Assembly (NCBI GenBank): GCA_029948255.1 | Contig: JALIZF010001759.1 | Location: 612,501-676,500 of the forward strand | Reading direction: 5' to 3' | Source: Telmatactis stephensoni | Lineage: Eukaryota > Cnidaria > Anthozoa > Actiniaria > Isophelliidae | Length of the DNA stretch: 64,000 nucleotides | Shown: positions 1-13,505 of the stretch, in pieces | Position numbering within the stretch: the first letter of the stretch is position 1 | How the letters are laid out: every line of letters begins with the position of its first letter | Program-made: the position numbers and the translations under genes | Notes under the pieces: model-generated | What the model was told of the DNA's origin: nothing | Seen by the model: only the letters and a program-made list of their open reading frames with translations | The model's database searches: none

Positions 1-2614
1 GACTTCTCGTCTAGCGTGTTAAAAACATCAGTACGTCAGGCTTTGTCTTGCTGGACAGACCTTAGTAGATGAGCCTTCCAGCTGTTAATGGCCTGGACCG
101 CCTGAAATACAGAAAATCGTCATCTTTTTCTGGAAGAGATTTTATGAAGACTTCTATCAGATTCAAGGTACATTTTAGCTCTTCGCATGATTGACAACAT
201 TCTTTGTTAGTATGATCGCACTTGTTTTGAAATGCTTCTTCTTTTGGATCACTTAGCGCAAAGGCAAGGCAGTGGTCAGCGGTATTTTACTTCTCTACGA
301 TGTGCACCTGATGGTAACATAAATTGCTCTATAAAAAATATGTAAACCAATGCTTTTTGGTTGTGTGTGTAAATTTACCTTATAATCGGTCTTTAGCTAT
401 AGCTTCCCTTTCTTCAACGCCTTTCGCAGTTTCTGGCCTTTACAAGGATCAAGTTTTCGATCAGTAAGCTTCTCTGTAATAATTGACAAATCATCAAACG
501 CTGAACTCCCTTCAGCTGAAATGTAATTTAAGCCCTGAAGAGATTTTCTCACAAATGCTGAGCAATATGTAAGGATGCGATGCATGGTTGTATAGCTGAA
601 TGGCTTGAAGTTATTTTCTTCGCAGAATTGGCGATATTGTTTGATAGTACGCTCTTAAACCATTTCACGTATAACATTTGGTGCTTCCACAATTTTGCCA
701 TTCGAGAGTTGGAGATGACGCTGACCAAAGGGAAGATCCTGCACCAGGTGGGGACTTGTAATAAACGTCAAAAAATGGTCAAGTTGCTCAGAGTCGACAC
801 GCATTCTAGGAGAAACTTCTTTGACTACTGGTGCTCCACGTCCGAAAAGATGCTTATGACGACTCGCTGTCTTAACTCGATAATATGTGATACCAGCTAT
901 GAACTTCTGAAGTCTGGAGAATGGAACAACGTCTGCCATTATTGACAGAATCTGTCTACGTGTGTCCCATCCAGTAGCGTGTTGGTATGCCTCTGCCAGT
1001 GCTTGTAGATAGACTTTTTCAGTACTATCCAGCTCATCGATTGAAAGTGCTTTTTTGACCATTTTTGATTTCTTTGTTGCCTCCCAAAGGGTTCCTGCAT
1101 CTCCAGGTGCAATCACATCGAGTACTGCTGCGATCGATTCACTTGCTTTAGACACGTGAGTAGTCTGAGTACGAGGCTGCAACTGACCAAATTTCTTTTT
1201 AGATTGTGTAACAAACTCGACGCCCGAGACTAAAAGAAATTGGTTCAAAGCATTGCGTCGGGTGCTCAGATCGCCAGTGGTGCTCTCGGGCTCAGAGTGC
1301 TCACTGCTACTTCCAGTATCTGGAGAGTATACACTGGATTCTTGTGGTGAAAGGGCCATTCCCTCCATCTTCTCACACAATATCGTCTCTTCATTTGATG
1401 TTTCCTGAAATATATTATAATCAGTATTAGACCGTTTTATTATTTCTTTTCAAAGAATAAACAAGTAGTTTTTGTTCAGACCAAAATGTGTCATACAAAA
1501 GATTAGTAAAAAGATCAACCAATTAATTAGTCATGAATCCATCCTTCCATCCATTCGATCATTAATTCACTCCTGAGTCATCAGATCAAAACAATACTGA
1601 TTAACACCTTTTGAAACATACCAGATATGAAGTAGAGGGTTCGCTTTTTAGGTTGAAAGAAACGTCTTCTTCTGATGATTGGGCTCCGGCAAAAGAAGTT
1701 GATGCTGCTGCATCATCGATTTCCACTTTTCGTTCTTCTACCAAGGAGGAGTCTGGATTTTTTCCTAGAAGGAGTCACATCTCTTGCAAATTGCTTTGAT
1801 AAAAGATGAATAAATGCAATTAGATATAAGCAAGAAATAAGTAAATGACAACAAGACTTGCGTGTAACGCTAATACTCACGCGAAGCTACTGGAACAATA
1901 ATGGATGTCAACTGGTACAAAATATGTGACTGTTGTAAAGTTATCCCACTGTCCCCTTTTCTTAAAGTTGTTTTGTGGGGTGCCCAATCCGGAGGACAAG
2001 CACAATATTTTTTGTTAGTCAACCACCTTATTCCATATTCATCTCTGTGGCGAGGGCAAATAGTTAAATGGAGATGTCTATCATCCACATTAAATATACC
2101 TATAAAGACCAATGCAAGTTATTACGATGGTTGTCATAATGATAACAGTAACTATACTGATGACTTAAAGTAATGGAATTAATAAAATATTCATTTTAAT
2201 GCCATTTTTCTCCCTCCTCCCTAATTTTTCCGGCCATTTCTCCTTCACTACAAAGTACTGCATCTCATAATTGTTTTCCTCCCTCCTCCCAAACCGATTT
2301 TTCTGCCTCTTTTCTCCCTCCTCCCTGAACCGTTCCTCTCCACTACGTTTATATCATACTTCAGATAAAAACATATTTATGGTAATAATTTTAAGTGACT
2401 TACCAGCACGAGCGAGGATTAGTTTTGCTTCACTTTTCAAGTCAGAGTCAAAAGTATTCAGTCCATTTAAGTGACCTTTGATGTCTTTGCAGCAGTTTAG
2501 AAGAATTATGCTCTCACTTGGTTGTTTTTGGTACTTACTAGAGCCACAAGAACTACTAACTAAGCCTTTGAAACCACAAGAGGACATATTCTCGTTGCAA
2601 CCATGAGGAAACAA
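1..2614 (-). pseudogene. five-exon pseudogene of a multi-copy invertebrate protein family
   Basis: Function unknown. I assembled five minus-strand exons: 2614-2404, 2099-1881, 1764-1622, 1404-379 and 307-1 (open at the window edge). Each junction has GT-AG borders (donors GTAAGT, GTGAGT, GTATGT, GTAAAT) and matching reading phases, so the intron structure is intact. Exon 2 has a Cys/His-rich segment (TICPRHRDEYG...KKYCACPPDW), exon 4 carries the long body ending in TIKQYRQFCEEN and VRKSLQGLNY, and exon 5 has a second Cys-rich stretch (CDHTNKECCQSCEELKC). Lesions: TAA near 657, TAG near 397, TAA near 283, a frameshift near 115 and TGA near 30. The architecture resembles predicted proteins found in many copies in cnidarian genomes, possibly element-borne. 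That resemblance is from memory and unnamed. Introns argue against a processed copy, so this looks like a decayed genomic duplicate. Confidence 0.7.
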
Positions 2615-5600
2615 AGATTGTGAAATAGTGGTATAGAGAGGGATCTAATTTCATTTGCAAACAAACACTCTTGTATGGGCTCCCTGTGTGTAACGCAATC
2701 TACACTACCAACAAACCGAACGGAGCATTGAAGCTAGTTCAAAAATGCTGTGAAATAACTTTGTACATCGATTTATATACCGGATCCTGGCCTTTTCTAA
2801 ATGACATCCAAGTACTGAAGGTAAGAAATGGCTATTTATTGCTGCTTTAGCGAGGAAAAGTGTTTATAAATGTGATAGGCACTCTTTGGTGACATTTCGG
2901 CCGTTTCTAACCACGCTATTAAACGATATTTTTCACCAAAAAAATATAAAAACCTAATGAACCTATTCTTCAATGCATTGGCAATCATATATCCACAATT
3001 ATTAGAAATTGGCGGCGGTTATAATATTTGGTGAATTTATAAACATCCGACAATTGAATTTGTCCGTTATTACGTGACGGCGTTTTTGACCTTTCAAGTG
3101 GATATTACGAGGTCAATAAAATAGCATCATTTCAGTAGCCCAAACATTTTATTGCAGTTTTCAAAAGAGGAAACATTGTAGATTACTTGTATTATAGTCA
3201 TATTATCACAATCCATGTAGCAGTGTAGGATTTTGGACGTCGAAGTGAGGCGTGTTTTCTGTATGCTAAAAATCGCCCAAGTTGAAAATACTATAAAATA
3301 TTAAAACTCGCCAAAAATATAAAACTATTTAACTAGAAATGCAGTAAAATGTTTATTCTTTTTTCTGATGTGAATAGGTTTTGCGTTAGTTAAGGCCTGA
3401 ATTTTTAAGAGAATTTTTAATGTGGTGCACCAAAATGGCCTCAAATTGTGGTCATCAGGTGGGAAAACACAAAACCGCTGATTTCTCCTGAAATAAAAAT
3501 CTGATCAACGTTTTAGTATTTTTCCCATTAATAGTTCATATAGGCCTACGTTTGGGGATAATTTGAGAATTTTCGAATTTTCTTATTTTGCATGCCACTG
3601 GTTGGTTTGTACACACGGCCGCTCTTAAATACCTAAAATCTATGATATACATGTTCTAAACTTCAAGCTTACTCATAGATTACTCTTCTTCTCATTCTTA
3701 ACATCTAAAAATCAGACATAAAGTGTTATTGATATAAAGTTCCAAGCCCCTGATTACATAAGGTATTTCACCTTTAATATGAACATGTGACTACAAGTCA
3801 TGTCTTACCAAAAGTCTAAGCTCACGTCAACCGGACCGTGACTTCGTAATTATAAACTGGTAATTTTTTTCCTTTATCACTATTATCTTCATTTTTTATT
3901 AAGTGTAAACATTAATTACACGTATCATGTAAGTCTTTGTCTTCCAATAAAAAAAAATTGATCCATACGGATTTCAAAGTTGGACCTTCAAGAAAAGAAA
4001 GTAACATTCCGCTCAATCTTTGCTCTAACCCATTATTTTATGCTTCACAAAGTTCACAAATAGTGATAAAGCAATAAAGGCGCGGTTGCACACGGCGTTG
4101 AAAACAAATTGCAGAGGACGCTGTTACACTGTGAAATTTTCCCAATCAACTGGCCAAAAATATCTCAAGTTCCTGGTGAAAAATTGCACAGTGCAGTCGG
4201 TATTGAATTAACTTGAATTAATGTACTGTAACTGAACTCAAACAAGCATTCATTGATCATTGACTTTTGAAAATGTGGTGGCTCCTAGAGGAGCAGTTGT
4301 TTATAACACTCAGCCACAAGAGAGTTATTGCGACTTTTTGTTCATCGCTTGAAGTAATTCGTCTCCACGGAGAGCATTTTGCCTTTTCAGCGTTGGAGGT
4401 GGGCAGAGGGACCACAATAATTCTTTAGTTTTGAAATTGTCTTCGTTCTTTTCTGTTTTTCTTTTTAGTGTCGGCGTAATCGGTGGTGTTTTAACCACAT
4501 CCGTTGCTTTGCTTGAAACTGTATTTCAATTCATACTACCGGACTGAAAGTTGTTCTGTGCCATGGCAGACTTGACAACAATGCCCTCCAGAAACAAGTA
4601 CTGTTCGATACCCCGACTCCCAGAACGATGTGGAATAGAATTGAAAAGATACTTGGTGTTGACGTACAACAAGCATGAAAGATGATTATGGCGAAGACCA
4701 CAACTGCTGGATTACCGATTCCAGCAAGAGCACCCCCGAGGTTGTCCACGACGCCCCAAGAGAAACATGATGATGATGATGATAGATGCACTTTGCAGAT
4801 AGCCGAACTAGTTAGAACTTTTTCCAATTTAAATTTACATTGTTATTTTTAGTATTAGATAGGTGTCCTTACTTAGTGGGAAACTGCTATATTTTTGACA
4901 CGTAAATAAAGTTATTATTATCAAGTGAGATATTATTATCATTATTTTAAATTGTCTCTAAATTTCCTGCTCCATTTTGAAAGGGTGGTACACCATTTTA
5001 ATGAAACAAAGAGGGCCTAATTTCCTCAAGCTCCCTTCTATACTAACATTGCTGTATCAAGTCATAAAATTCTGAGAGGCTAAAATAACCTATATTACAG
5101 TTATTCTTTTTCGCTATCGTAGCGATCGTGAAATGTGGGTTAAGGCACATCAATTGGATAATCAAATACAATAAAACCACTAACAATAAACATTGAGAAA
5201 GTAAAGCTTTGGGAAAGTATATTCTTCTACACTTTTTGACAAAGAGTGAGTGAGTGAGTGACAGAGAAAGACAAAAAGAAATAGGACCGAACTGAAAAAG
5301 GGAGGGCACCGGTCCACATATCCAAGCCCCCCCTCCTCCCCCCCCCCCACACACACACAACTCGATCGACCACTGTATCTCAAGGTCTTAATTTGCTTGA
5401 CTTCAAGTCTGTAGCCAAACAACGTGTTTTTAAAGTAATATAATATGTTAACCCAGATAAGCGGATTAAACAAAGTATTATCACAAAGAGAACATCTTTT
5501 GGCTAAACGACCACTAGAGCATATTTAAGACGGCAGTGGACCTCGCATGCTATACAAATTGTAAACGCTTACAGACGCACAAAGATAATTATAATACAAA

Positions 5601-6026
5601 ACTTTGAAATAGTGGCCTTCATGTATAAAAAGGCAAGAAATGAAATGAAAAAAAAAAGGCATGCATTATACACACTCTTATCATAAGGTTGATTTAATTT
5701 TTCTATCCAGAGGTGTAAGGTGTATTTGCCCGACTTTTTCTGTCCTCCTTGCAGGCCCGACAGCGTGATATATTTGATTAGTTTACTCGTGCAGGGTATT
5801 TAACTTAGATATAACAGGATTCATTAAGGAAGTATTATCATAATGGAATCATTTCAAGCTGTTAATCACAGTTTGAATCGTCCTAGGTGGTTCAAAATTT
5901 CCTAATATTATTATTTCGACAACATGCTGTGGCTTGACGACTATATAGACAGACATTGCCCGTTCCAATCACTCATACCTTGCTCGACTCCAATGCAAAA
6001 GTGAAGTCCAACAAATAGCTAAAAAA
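2615..6026. other. no recognisable gene; AT-rich intergenic DNA
   Basis: I see no convincing coding exon in this stretch. Around 4,440-4,920 there is a segment with a short open stretch (MKDDYGEDHNCW..., ending at a TGA near 4,770), an ATG/GAT microsatellite and an AATAAA followed by ATTATTATT, which looks like the 3' end of an old retrotransposed transcript but has no recognisable protein. At about 5,325-5,355 there is a C-run followed by a CA microsatellite. Confidence 0.5.
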
Positions 6027-9000
6027 ATGCCCAAAGCGAAATTTGTTGAAAAAAATAGAAGAATGTGCATTCGCACAAAAGAGCAGAAAAAGGGAGAAAA
6101 TCCAGTTACCATCATAAAAGCCGAGTCCAATTTCACATTTAAGCCAATCATCCAAACCTTGGGTAAAATGAATGGTTATATATTCCGCATAAAAGTTTTC
6201 TGCAACGACAATACCACGTGAGTACATACAAACTGAAGTACCTTAATGTTAACGTTTCGTAAATGTGATATGGTAATATCAGGCCCGACATGTGCCTTAT
6301 TTTTAAATGCGTTAACCAATATAGTTGTTATAAAAAAAAATCATTCCCAACCCCTTACACCGATGTTTGATAGAAACTGAATTGGACTTTTAGTTTGCAA
6401 AGAATACGTCTATGTTTAAGGCGTCACGCATTTTCTATACCTTTAAAGACGATTTTTTTTTTAACGTGATGATTTTATAAAATGTGTTGTTAAATATTTT
6501 CTTGTCAAATGTTATTGGTGAACATGGAAAACACAGGAGTTCTGCACAGCCATGTCACCCACTATTCACCATTTTCAAACTAGCTGTATATACGAGTGTG
6601 CATATTTTTAACATATATGGCTGACGTTATCTTATTGTTCATTTTGTAGTTTTGAAGCATTTGTTCCAGCCAATCCAAAGCGAGATCAGTTCGTGGCCTA
6701 TGCAAATAATGCACTACAGACTAAAGGCTGCGGAGGTTTGGTGTGTTCTCTCAGTGAACACATGTTTAAAATAGTTTTGGTAGACAAGATCAATAAGTTT
6801 TTGGAAAGCGACAAATATAAGTCAAGAATCAGCACATCTACGCTTGGTAGAACTCAAGGCCATGGTGATTCAGATGTGTTTATCCTTTCCGATAAGGTCA
6901 GTGTTACAAGGCAGTAGCCAATTTACACTAGCGAAATTGTCTGGACGAACAAATCTCCCCCCCCCCCCCCAAAAAAAAAAGTTAAAGACAAATTTTGTTT
7001 TGTTTTGTTGATCAAAAAGAACAGCTCGACCAAAGACCTACCTTAATGATCAATTCATACAAGACGAACGAATTATAATACGCGATTTGTCTGTCTCTAT
7101 TGTGAACTCGGCTAAGATCCCTTCTCCCCTTTTTGTCCTGTCTAAATTTTGCTATTTAACATTCCCGATATGAAATGGAGATTGAAATTGTTTCAAAATT
7201 TTTTTTCCTTTAATCCGGTGACAAATCAGGCATATTCATTAGAATGGATAATGATATTGTTCTTCTTTACCTAAAATTAAAAAAGCATTGATTCCACAAT
7301 GTATGTTGCCAATATCACGCGAACATGATATAATAAAGACCACCAAGACCTTAAGTAATCAATGTTAAATAACAATATATTTGAAATGAACACGAAATTG
7401 CAAATATTTCATGATTCAGTACAACACTGACTTGCCTTAACGTCCCTCTGACGCATAATTTTTTATTTTCGAATTCAGTTATTGATAGAAGGCATAGTGA
7501 AGATTTTTAAATCTTACCTTTTCCTCCCTATATATTTTCAGAGATAGTTTTTATATTTCCAATTTTAATCACGTCAAACGAGGCAAAACCGCAAACTTCT
7601 CGTACCTTGGACACAAAGACGTCTTCGATCCTATAAGCAGATATTTCAATCAACAACAGGTTTTATCCATGCAAGCAATGTACAAGTGCAAAGAGTCCAT
7701 GATTTTAAATTTAATTGTTCTTTTATATTCAATCTTTACTCCTTTGACGTCATTACATTTACATTTTGAACTTGTGAAACTGTAAAAAGGGTTGGGAGAG
7801 GTAAAAGGCAGGACACTTCTTGGTATCGAACTTGGCTTTATTCAGTGCAACGTTTAACTTCCAACTTCCAACTGAACTACTAGCTTACAATTCAAGATCT
7901 TAAAAGAGTTGATGTATTGTATTTGAAATTGTATTTCCGTCAGCTCTATCAACATTGTTGAATTGAATTTAAATCTTATTGAACATAACACTTGTAAACA
8001 TTGCTGTTGACTTCTAATTGTACAGGATTATGAACAGAAAGCTAGAAGTAATAATAGTTGAAATAGTATATTGAATGTCATCTTGACGAAGAACTTAAGA
8101 ACTGATAAATCATATAATATAGATTAAATCTGTAAAAATAGAACTCTCAATGTGTGAATTGTGTTACAATCTATATGTTTCAACATGACCAATTCATTTA
8201 ACTTAGATATTAAAACAGTCAAAGTCTTATTATCAAACTGTTCTTTTAAAGGCCAAGTGAAATAATTTTCATTATCAGGGAGAGTTGAAACAATGAAATA
8301 TAAAGTTAATGATTAACGATATTGGGCATGAAATGTAGCTCTATTACAAAACCTCAATATCTCTCAAAATACGTAGCGAGGAAAAGGTACGATTAAAAGA
8401 TCTTCACTATGTTATCTATCAAGAGCTGAATTCGAAAATTAAACATCATGCGTCATAGGGACTTTCATTTCATCATCTTTTTCAAGGTACACATTGACAC
8501 TAAAGGTAATCTGTTGGAAGAATCCGAGCATGAATTTGTGTACATTCCTATTGAAAAGGACAAAAAGATGAACATCAGTGTTGTCACTCCATTCTCGTTA
8601 GACCCCCTTAAGGAGATCATACCAGTAAGTTGTATACTTTTACTTCTTATATTCTTTCAATATTTATTTTCGTTGCTTTTTTTAATTAAATTTACATTTA
8701 CTCTCTTGTAGTTTACCAAACTAGCCATGAAACAAAATTTTGGGGCAATGTTGTATTCCCTTGGCTGCTGCATAATGGGTTTACATTCCCAACTTGTGCG
8801 TAACATGTTTGATGGGTGTCCTGTCACAATCTTGATTGGGAAATCTGGGCGAGGCAAAACTTGCACTCTTAAACTAATGATGTCGATAATTGGTAAGTTT
8901 TACTAAGCCATCATGCAAGATTGTTTTTGGTTGGGTAAGTCAGTATGACTTATTATTGTTTGTTCTTTGATCTTTGGTAGTGAGTACAAATATATCGTTT

Positions 9001-11323
9001 AATTTCACTTTTTAGAGTCTTTGTTAAGACCGAAGCCACTTGGTTAACATAGCATTTGAGAGTGAAAAGAAACGAAAAAAGGACATGTAATTAACTTTTT
9101 ATATCTACCGATCTACTGTTTCTCATTTTCTGCAGGCATGGAGAAGCACTGTATGAACACCTCCTCCAAAGAAGCCATTCTGCTGAACGGACGTTTGACT
9201 TCAATGGGTGTGTACATGGACGATCCCAAAAATATTGGGAACTTTAGCGATGCTTTCGTTGACTTTTACACCGGGACGAGCAAGGCAACGATTGCAAGAG
9301 GTTTGGAAAAGGTGTTTTCATCACTATTCTTGACATCTAATGAAGTTGTCAGGGGTAGTGCAAGGTGAATATTAACATGACACAGTAATACACTACAGTG
9401 CTTGTGATTTGTGCAATTACAAAAGAATGTTTAAACAAAACACAGGTCACAGTTTACACGTAGAGTGAAAGGCACTGTTTATCATAATTAAGACATTCTT
9501 TGTTTTTATAATTGTAAGGTGTCTTGACTGGATTTTCTATTTTAAGTCGCACCTCCGCTGTTTTATCTACAAATATGACGTCAAAAATAACTTCAAAAGA
9601 AATAAAATTTCACGTATTTAGAAATGAATTTCGATACCTCATAATCCTTCAAAAACAGTGAAATATGTATTATGACTAACCAATTTGAACATCAAATTAA
9701 ACTGACATGAATCTATCACATAACTTTCTACTAAATTATTTTCGTAATTACGCTTTTTGCCTCTATGTATTTTGGGATGAAACAGCAAAGGTGCACTTAA
9801 AACAAAACACAGTCGAGCCACGTTCACTAATCACAAGCTTCGTGCTAATGTTAGTGGATACGGTGGGGTAACCCTGTCCACACTATTTTTGATCATTTTG
9901 AGCAATTATAAATATTGTAAGTTAGATGTATTGATGTTTTGTAATTTTCTATCTAATTTCGTATATCTGTTTTTCATTGAAAGGGAAATACGAAGAATTC
10001 TTTATATTCCATTTGGTGGGGAATCAATAAGGGGTGTGACGCCGGAAGAGATTGCAGCACACGTCCAGCTAAAAACCAAAACGAATTCTGGGTCTCTTTC
10101 GGCATCAGTTGGGCCACTCATAGAAGTTGGTGCAAGGTCCGAAGAGCGAGGAACTAGAGAGAACATCAATGAGTTCATCCCATATGTTGCAGACCATATC
10201 AAAGGTGCCATCAGCGATGTGACGTTGTCTTATGCCATTGCTCTATGGTTTTCCAGAGAGGTACTATTAAATTATGCTTACTGTCTGGGAAAATCTTCCC
10301 TTTACCTTTTGAACATGTTCCACATTTTTTTCACCAATCGAAATAGCTATCAACGTAGCCCTTTGGTTCTACCTTGTTACGGGTGCCTTACGTTTGGTTA
10401 GTTTTTTTTTTATTTTACCTTCGGTTTATATGTTTCTCTACTTTTTCTATAAAAAATTGTACAATACTACAATTTAATTTCTAGATGTGTGAGCTTCTGT
10501 CTTGTGACTTTGGAATCGTGAAAGATAACTTTCAAACCAGCGTGGCACCATTTGTTGTGGAGTACCAAAACTCCAACTTGGAACGAGAGCAACTGTCAAA
10601 TATAGATCTGAGTGCACATGTACTAGACCCTGTGGGATGCTTCCTCAACGATGTAGTTGTGTTTACACAAGAATCTTCTTACCATGAGGTAAAAATCGCC
10701 CTAATGTAAGGGAACTCCGAATTATGTACAATTTGGGATTCCCAGTCAAGCGTTAAGTTCTTGGTCAGGTGGCTATTTGGTATAAAGTGTTTTAAAAGTG
10801 TCGATGAAAAGTCTTACTGGAATTGCGGTCTGTCATTGATTGTGAAGGATATATTTGTGGGGTCTGGGGAAGGATCAGGGTTTTGAGGTCCGGATGACCC
10901 ATCTTTACCCAAGTTGGGTTGGTAGTCCTCTTAACCCCTCCCTAGCTGTCACTGTTACTTTTACTGTCTGTTCCAAACATATTTATAGTCGATGAGTTTG
11001 TATTAAAGTGATGAATTTCTTATTTCTATTAAAAGGTTAAACGAGTCATTAGTAATGGATATAGTGGACCTGAGTCTTGCGTGATAATAAATCCGGAATT
11101 TTACGTCGGAAAGCCATACGAGAGCAAAAGAGTACACGGACTTTTGCGTAGGGAAGGCAAAGGCAGAAGTCAGTGTAAAAAAATCGCTGGAAAAAATGTA
11201 AGAGCTACTTATCTATACAAGCGGACACTTTCCCAAATCAGTCTTGGTATCATCAACAAAGGTATAATCGACATTAACAAGTTTAAATGTCCAGAAATTA
11301 CAACCACCCTTGCTTTGGATTAA
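6027..11323 (+). CDS. nine-exon P-loop NTPase gene (SF3 helicase/DUF927-like core)
   Basis: Predicted ATPase of about 629 aa. Exons: 6027-6217, 6650-6913 (or 6896), 7542-7659, 8487-8624, 8712-8892, 9136-9364, 9984-10260, 10485-10688 and 11036-11323 (stop TAA). Apart from the exon 2 donor every junction is GT-AG with matching phase; there the good donor at 6897 is out of phase and the weaker one at 6914 fits. Walker A GKSGRGKT is at about residues 280-287, preceded by a hydrophobic strand (VTILI). A Walker B-like MGVYMDDP lies near 321-328 and a sensor-like LFLTSNEVV near 361-368. That order resembles superfamily 3 helicases and DUF927-type P-loop proteins. The N-terminal 240 residues and C-terminal 200 (basic tail LLRREGKGRSQCKK) are unrecognised. 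The ATG at 6027 has A at -3. No lesions seen. Whether it is a host gene or element-borne is open. Confidence 0.7.
7542..7659 (+). CDS. short third exon of the P-loop NTPase gene
   Basis: Too short to appear as a stand-alone ORF. The acceptor is a pyrimidine-rich tract ending TTTTCAG, and the exon encodes DSFYISNFNHVKRGK... and ends NQQQ before a weak GTTTTA donor. Its end phase matches the next exon at 8487 exactly (NQQQ then VHIDTKG). Its start phase fits only the alternative exon 2 end at 6913, so the upstream junction is the uncertain part of this gene model. Confidence 0.55.
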
Positions 11324-11947
11324 TTATGCTAAACACGCCAAGGACATTGGTTTGTATTCGGGCGTTACATTAGTAACCATTGGATACGTGGGCTCAATTT
11401 TGGCAACATGAACTGCTTCTATCCACAAGATTACTTGTTTTTGGTGACTGAACTAAATTTTGATAATAAGTACAAAATTAATAGATAAGGCCAATTTTTA
11501 ATTTAATTTAATTTACGTGTTCAGGTTTCAGCCTTTAAAATCGTTGTACGTAAATCGTATTACGTGTCAGTATAAAAATATCTCAAAGTTGACAATGCGC
11601 CTGGTCTGAACATAGCTTTTCAGCTATTGTGGTTATGATTTCTGGTTATGAAAAAACAATTATATAAGGTTCAAATACTCTTAATGTTTTATGATGTTAA
11701 ACTATTAATAACAGGGGATATATTGGAAATATAGTTCTTAATACAAACTTAAAATAGTACCTTGCTAGACGGTGTTAGCCTTACGCAAGGGAGCATAATA
11801 TATTAGTATACATATTTATCCTCTCTTGCATTAAGAGATGTTATGGCCAGCAGGTGTGCAAGTATCAACTAATGGAATTGTACATTTATGGTTGTAATGA
11901 TGTTAATTGTATTATATTCTTTTTTTTATATATATTGTCTTTTAAAG

Positions 11948-13100
11948 CTTTGGAAGGAACTGACCAATCAACTCTTACAGGTGAAGTTTTCTTAGTCCTG
12001 CTTTGTTCAAATTATCTAGTATCAAAACTGTGTACTTTCTGATTACAAAGTAACGATTTCAATCTAAAAAGACAAAAATGTCGAGGATTTTGCTAGCTTT
12101 TCGATCAAATTTTAGAGAAAACGCGCTCTTTTGGCGCATAACACGTCAAGTCTCGCACTTCCGTTTAAAGAGAAACGGTTTCCGATATGAGAATGAAATT
12201 TGGCGTTGTGTCATGCAGGCGCGGTTATAAAATTTGTACATGGTTATTACTCTGTCCAAATGTCGAGTAAATCACTACTTGATAAAGTGGTAAACATGGG
12301 AGAAAAACATGGTAATTAGTATCTAATGAAATTAGTGACACAAAACAGTACTACAATCTTTAACAACACTAAAATGTGTACTGTTCGAAAATTATTATTT
12401 TTTATTTTCATTAATACGTGTTTCTCTTTCTATAGGGGCTGTTTCACAGAACAGTGAGGAAAAAAACAAGTTCAAAGGTCAAAAAGAAGACATTAGCAAT
12501 ACCAACGTCGAGGGATTAGCTCTAAATGCGACGAATGAAGACGACACATGTGCAAGAGAAGCCAATTACGAAAGCAGTGTCGATGATCAGGATTTTGACC
12601 CAAAAGATGGCCAATCGACAGATGGGGAGCTGTCGACAGAGGATGATGTTGCTGGGAAACAGTGCTGTTCAAAAATAGGTAATACCTATAAGAAAAGTAC
12701 GAACCTAACCAACATGTGAATTAGCGTTAACCCTGGATGAATTCCGAATGTTTTCGTTTTTGTCTTTTATCACCGCTTTTCACTAATTGGCTTTTTCAAC
12801 AATCGGGCACCGTCGATTGTATTTTGTGGACGACGATGACACGAATGGTTCAAAAACGTGGCTCAGAGACGATTCATACCATAACAATCAACAATTAAGT
12901 TCTTGTCTATTGGGCGTTTGTTTAATACACGTATCACAAAATTTGAACTATTCAAAAAGACAACTGTGACATTTTGAATTCGAAACAAACATTTTGAATT
13001 AATTAGTCTCATACTTTTAGTTTTAACTACATTTTTATTTATGCAGGTACAACCGACAGTTCACAATCAAAGCTGAGAGATGATAGGAAAAGAATAACAG
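11948..13100 (+). CDS. three phase-1 exons of an acidic, low-complexity protein
   Basis: Exons 11948-11980, 12436-12678 and 13047-13100 are each a multiple of three (33, 243 and 54 nt), and each starts and ends in phase 1. They join without stops to give LEGTDQSTLT, then GAVSQNSEEKNKFKG..., a long Asp/Glu/Ser-rich stretch (SVDDQDFDPKDGQSTDGE), then TTDSSQSKLRDDRKRIT. Acceptors are TTTTAAAG, TTTCTATAG and TTTATGCAG; donors are GTGAAG, GTAATA and GTCAAA. This looks like the disordered N-terminal half of a nuclear protein. I could not find its first or last exon. The last donor is followed 20 bp later by a MITE. It may be a separate gene or an alternative 3' part of the P-loop gene ending at 11,323. 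Confidence 0.45.
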
Positions 13101-13117
13101 GTCAAACTGTGATTTAC

Positions 13118-13346
13118 AGTAAGGCCCAGTTCAGACGTCGAACTTTTGCCACGTTGAATCTAATAGTTGCATTTTGTAGATGAGAAGTGCGGCAATTTGA
13201 CAAATTTGATTTAAACTGAATTATTCAATTTAATATTTAATCAAATCTGCCAAATACAATAGGTTCAGACGCCGCACTTCTCATTTACAAAATGCAACTA
13301 TTAGATTCGACACGGCAAAAGTTCGACGTCTGAACTTGGCCTAAGT
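13118..13346. mobile_element. Harbinger-type MITE with about 75-bp inverted ends
   Basis: The ends read GGCCCAGTTCAGACGTCGAA and, inverted, GGCCAAGTTCAGACGTCGAA, and continue as an imperfect palindrome for about 75 bp. Both ends are flanked by TAA, a 3-bp duplication typical of PIF/Harbinger insertions. There is no coding capacity. A decayed inverted relative lies at about 21,130-21,310. Confidence 0.75.
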
Positions 13347-13505
13347 GTTTCAAATCCGATTTTGGTCCCAATATAGATTCATATAATTCATAACCGTTGT
13401 CAATCAAAGCTGTTCACCAGTGTCGTAGAAAACATATTTTCGGACCCATGCAAGAGCTTTTTTCAGAATATGAACCTTTTATAAATACATCGACCAACAT
13501 ACATA

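Noticed and set aside
4250..4330. Histone-like stem-loop (GCTCC TCTA GGAGC followed by CACC on the minus strand)
   Set aside because: The loop differs from the histone consensus and no histone coding sequence lies upstream on that strand.
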